Assembly: GCF_900100665.1 (NCBI RefSeq)
Contig: NZ_FNCS01000003.1
Location: 186,001 to 250,000, forward strand
Direction of reading: 5' to 3'
Length of the DNA stretch: 64,000 bases
DNA from: Pelagibacterium luteolum
GTDB lineage: Bacteria > Pseudomonadota > Alphaproteobacteria > Rhizobiales > Devosiaceae
The notes below the pieces were generated by a model that was given only the letters and a program-made list of their open reading frames with translations, was not told where the DNA came from and searched no databases. The translations under genes were made by a program, and so were the position numbers. Every line of letters begins with the position of its first letter. Position 1 is the first letter of the stretch. Below are positions 63,376 through 64,000 of the stretch, in pieces.

Positions 63376-64000
63376 TCGCGGCGTGACGACGCGCGTGAGT
63401 AGATCGGCCTTGGTCAGAGCACCGTCCGATTCGAGCCACAAGCGCTCCAGCCGGCTAAGCTCGGCACCGATGGCCGGACCGGGTGTGAAACCTTTCGCAA
63501 TAAGATGTGCCCCGGAAAGCGGGAATTTGCGGCCCAGCCTCGCGTGCGTCGATTTTTCGGCGCTCAGACGCCAATCTGCGTCGCGGACCGTGACAGCCTG
63601 AGCGACGGCGATACCATCCATCGCGACATCGGGACCGAACTGTGCCAATTCGAGCCAGCGTCCTGACGCCGCGATATCCGCCGCGCGACGCGTTCTGTCG
63701 ATGACCTCCATAGTCGCGTTCGAGAGCCGCCAGCTTTCTCGCAAGGGGGCAATATCACGCCCCAGCGCGGCCAAAAGGCCAAGCCGCTGTGTGGCCGTGG
63801 GCTCGCTCTGCACCTCCCGAAGCGCCAATGCATCAAGGCCAATTTCGTCAAACAGCGCCGGGTCGAGCAAACCGATCCGAGCCATTTGCTTTAAGGTACG
63901 CGCGCATTTAGGCGCGTCGAGCAGGCGCATCATTTCAGCGCCGACTCGCTCGGCCGAAAGCGCGCCCAGATCGCCGGCGGCGCGCTCGCAGGCTGAAATG
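63373..64000 (-). CDS. cca: CCA-adding tRNA nucleotidyltransferase, C-terminal part (5' end outside window)
   Basis: The frame is open to the window edge, so the N-terminal catalytic domain lies beyond base 64000. The visible ~209 residues are the RNA-binding body and tail: LSAERVGAEMMRLLDAPKCARTLKQM is typical of the alphaproteobacterial enzyme, followed by helical repeats (LRESWRLSNATMEVIDRTRRA). The enzyme adds or repairs the CCA end of tRNA. Without the nucleotidyltransferase motifs the call depends on this C-terminal similarity. Confidence 0.8.
   Translation of the reverse strand, partial: ISACERAAGDLGALSAERVGAEMMRLLDAPKCARTLKQMARIGLLDPALFDEIGLDALALREVQSEPTATQRLGLLAALGRDIAPLRESWRLSNATMEVIDRTRRAADIAASGRWLELAQFGPDVAMDGIAVAQAVTVRDADWRLSAEKSTHARLGRKFPLSGAHLIAKGFTPGPAIGAELSRLERLWLESDGALTKADLLTRVVTPR

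Overview
This GC-rich window looks like chromosomal core DNA of an alphaproteobacterium of the order Hyphomicrobiales. My best guess is Devosiaceae (Devosia/Pelagibacterium type). The evidence is the run SDR-uvrC-pgsA-moaD-moaE, a trxB-LysR pair of the lsrB/vtlR kind followed by anti-Shine-Dalgarno sRNAs, a TGA-N9-TCA iron box of RirA type, a GTTC-N7-GTTC SOS box and two TTAA-N7-TTAAC CtrA sites. The family is inference; the order is better supported. No rRNA, tRNA, CRISPR array, prophage or insertion sequence was recognised.

Layout. 1-7.3 kb: the end of carB, a PhyH-type dioxygenase, a TPR methyltransferase, threonine aldolase, a cold-shock protein, greA and trxB. 7.3-9.2 kb: a LysR regulator followed by three tandem sRNA genes packed with CCTCCTCCC loops. 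Each sRNA gene has the same palindrome at exactly the same distance from its promoter. 9.2-20.4 kb: aspartate aminotransferase, a CBS protein, a class V aminotransferase, thymidine kinase, a thioesterase, a MOSC protein, SH3 and RlpA envelope proteins, an iron-controlled siderophore-binding protein, a chemoreceptor, and two tiny membrane proteins of 39 and 33 residues. 20.4-27 kb: a heterodimeric ABC exporter and an SOS-controlled uvrB with a long N-terminal extension.

27-33.9 kb is the accessory stretch. It holds an HTH protein, a complete toxin-antitoxin-SecB-like chaperone (TAC) operon of lower GC with its own palindromic operator, hypothetical and small membrane proteins, a flavin-type stress protein, a DMT transporter and several families of short repeats.

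33.9-52.2 kb is housekeeping: the uvrC-pgsA-moaDE operon, ilvE, a MarR regulator, uppP, an AI-2E family transporter, ybjN-proC-csaA, a phosphoesterase, ubiK, lgt-midA-pgeF-prs, rplY-pth and ychF. 52.2-64 kb: a solo Ada-type metal-binding domain, a third ABC exporter, two MaoC hotdog proteins, a DUF423 protein, hxlR/qorB, apt, the cytochrome bc1 operon petABC, trmL, hemF behind an FNR/FixK-type box, a DUF1059 protein and the C-terminal part of a CCA-adding enzyme.

The two most interesting systems are the three-copy LysR-linked sRNA array (8.39-9.19 kb) and the TAC operon (27.9-29.25 kb). Stress and envelope functions recur across the window: thioredoxin reductase with a redox-type LysR regulator, SOS repair, iron-regulated uptake and SH3/RlpA wall proteins.
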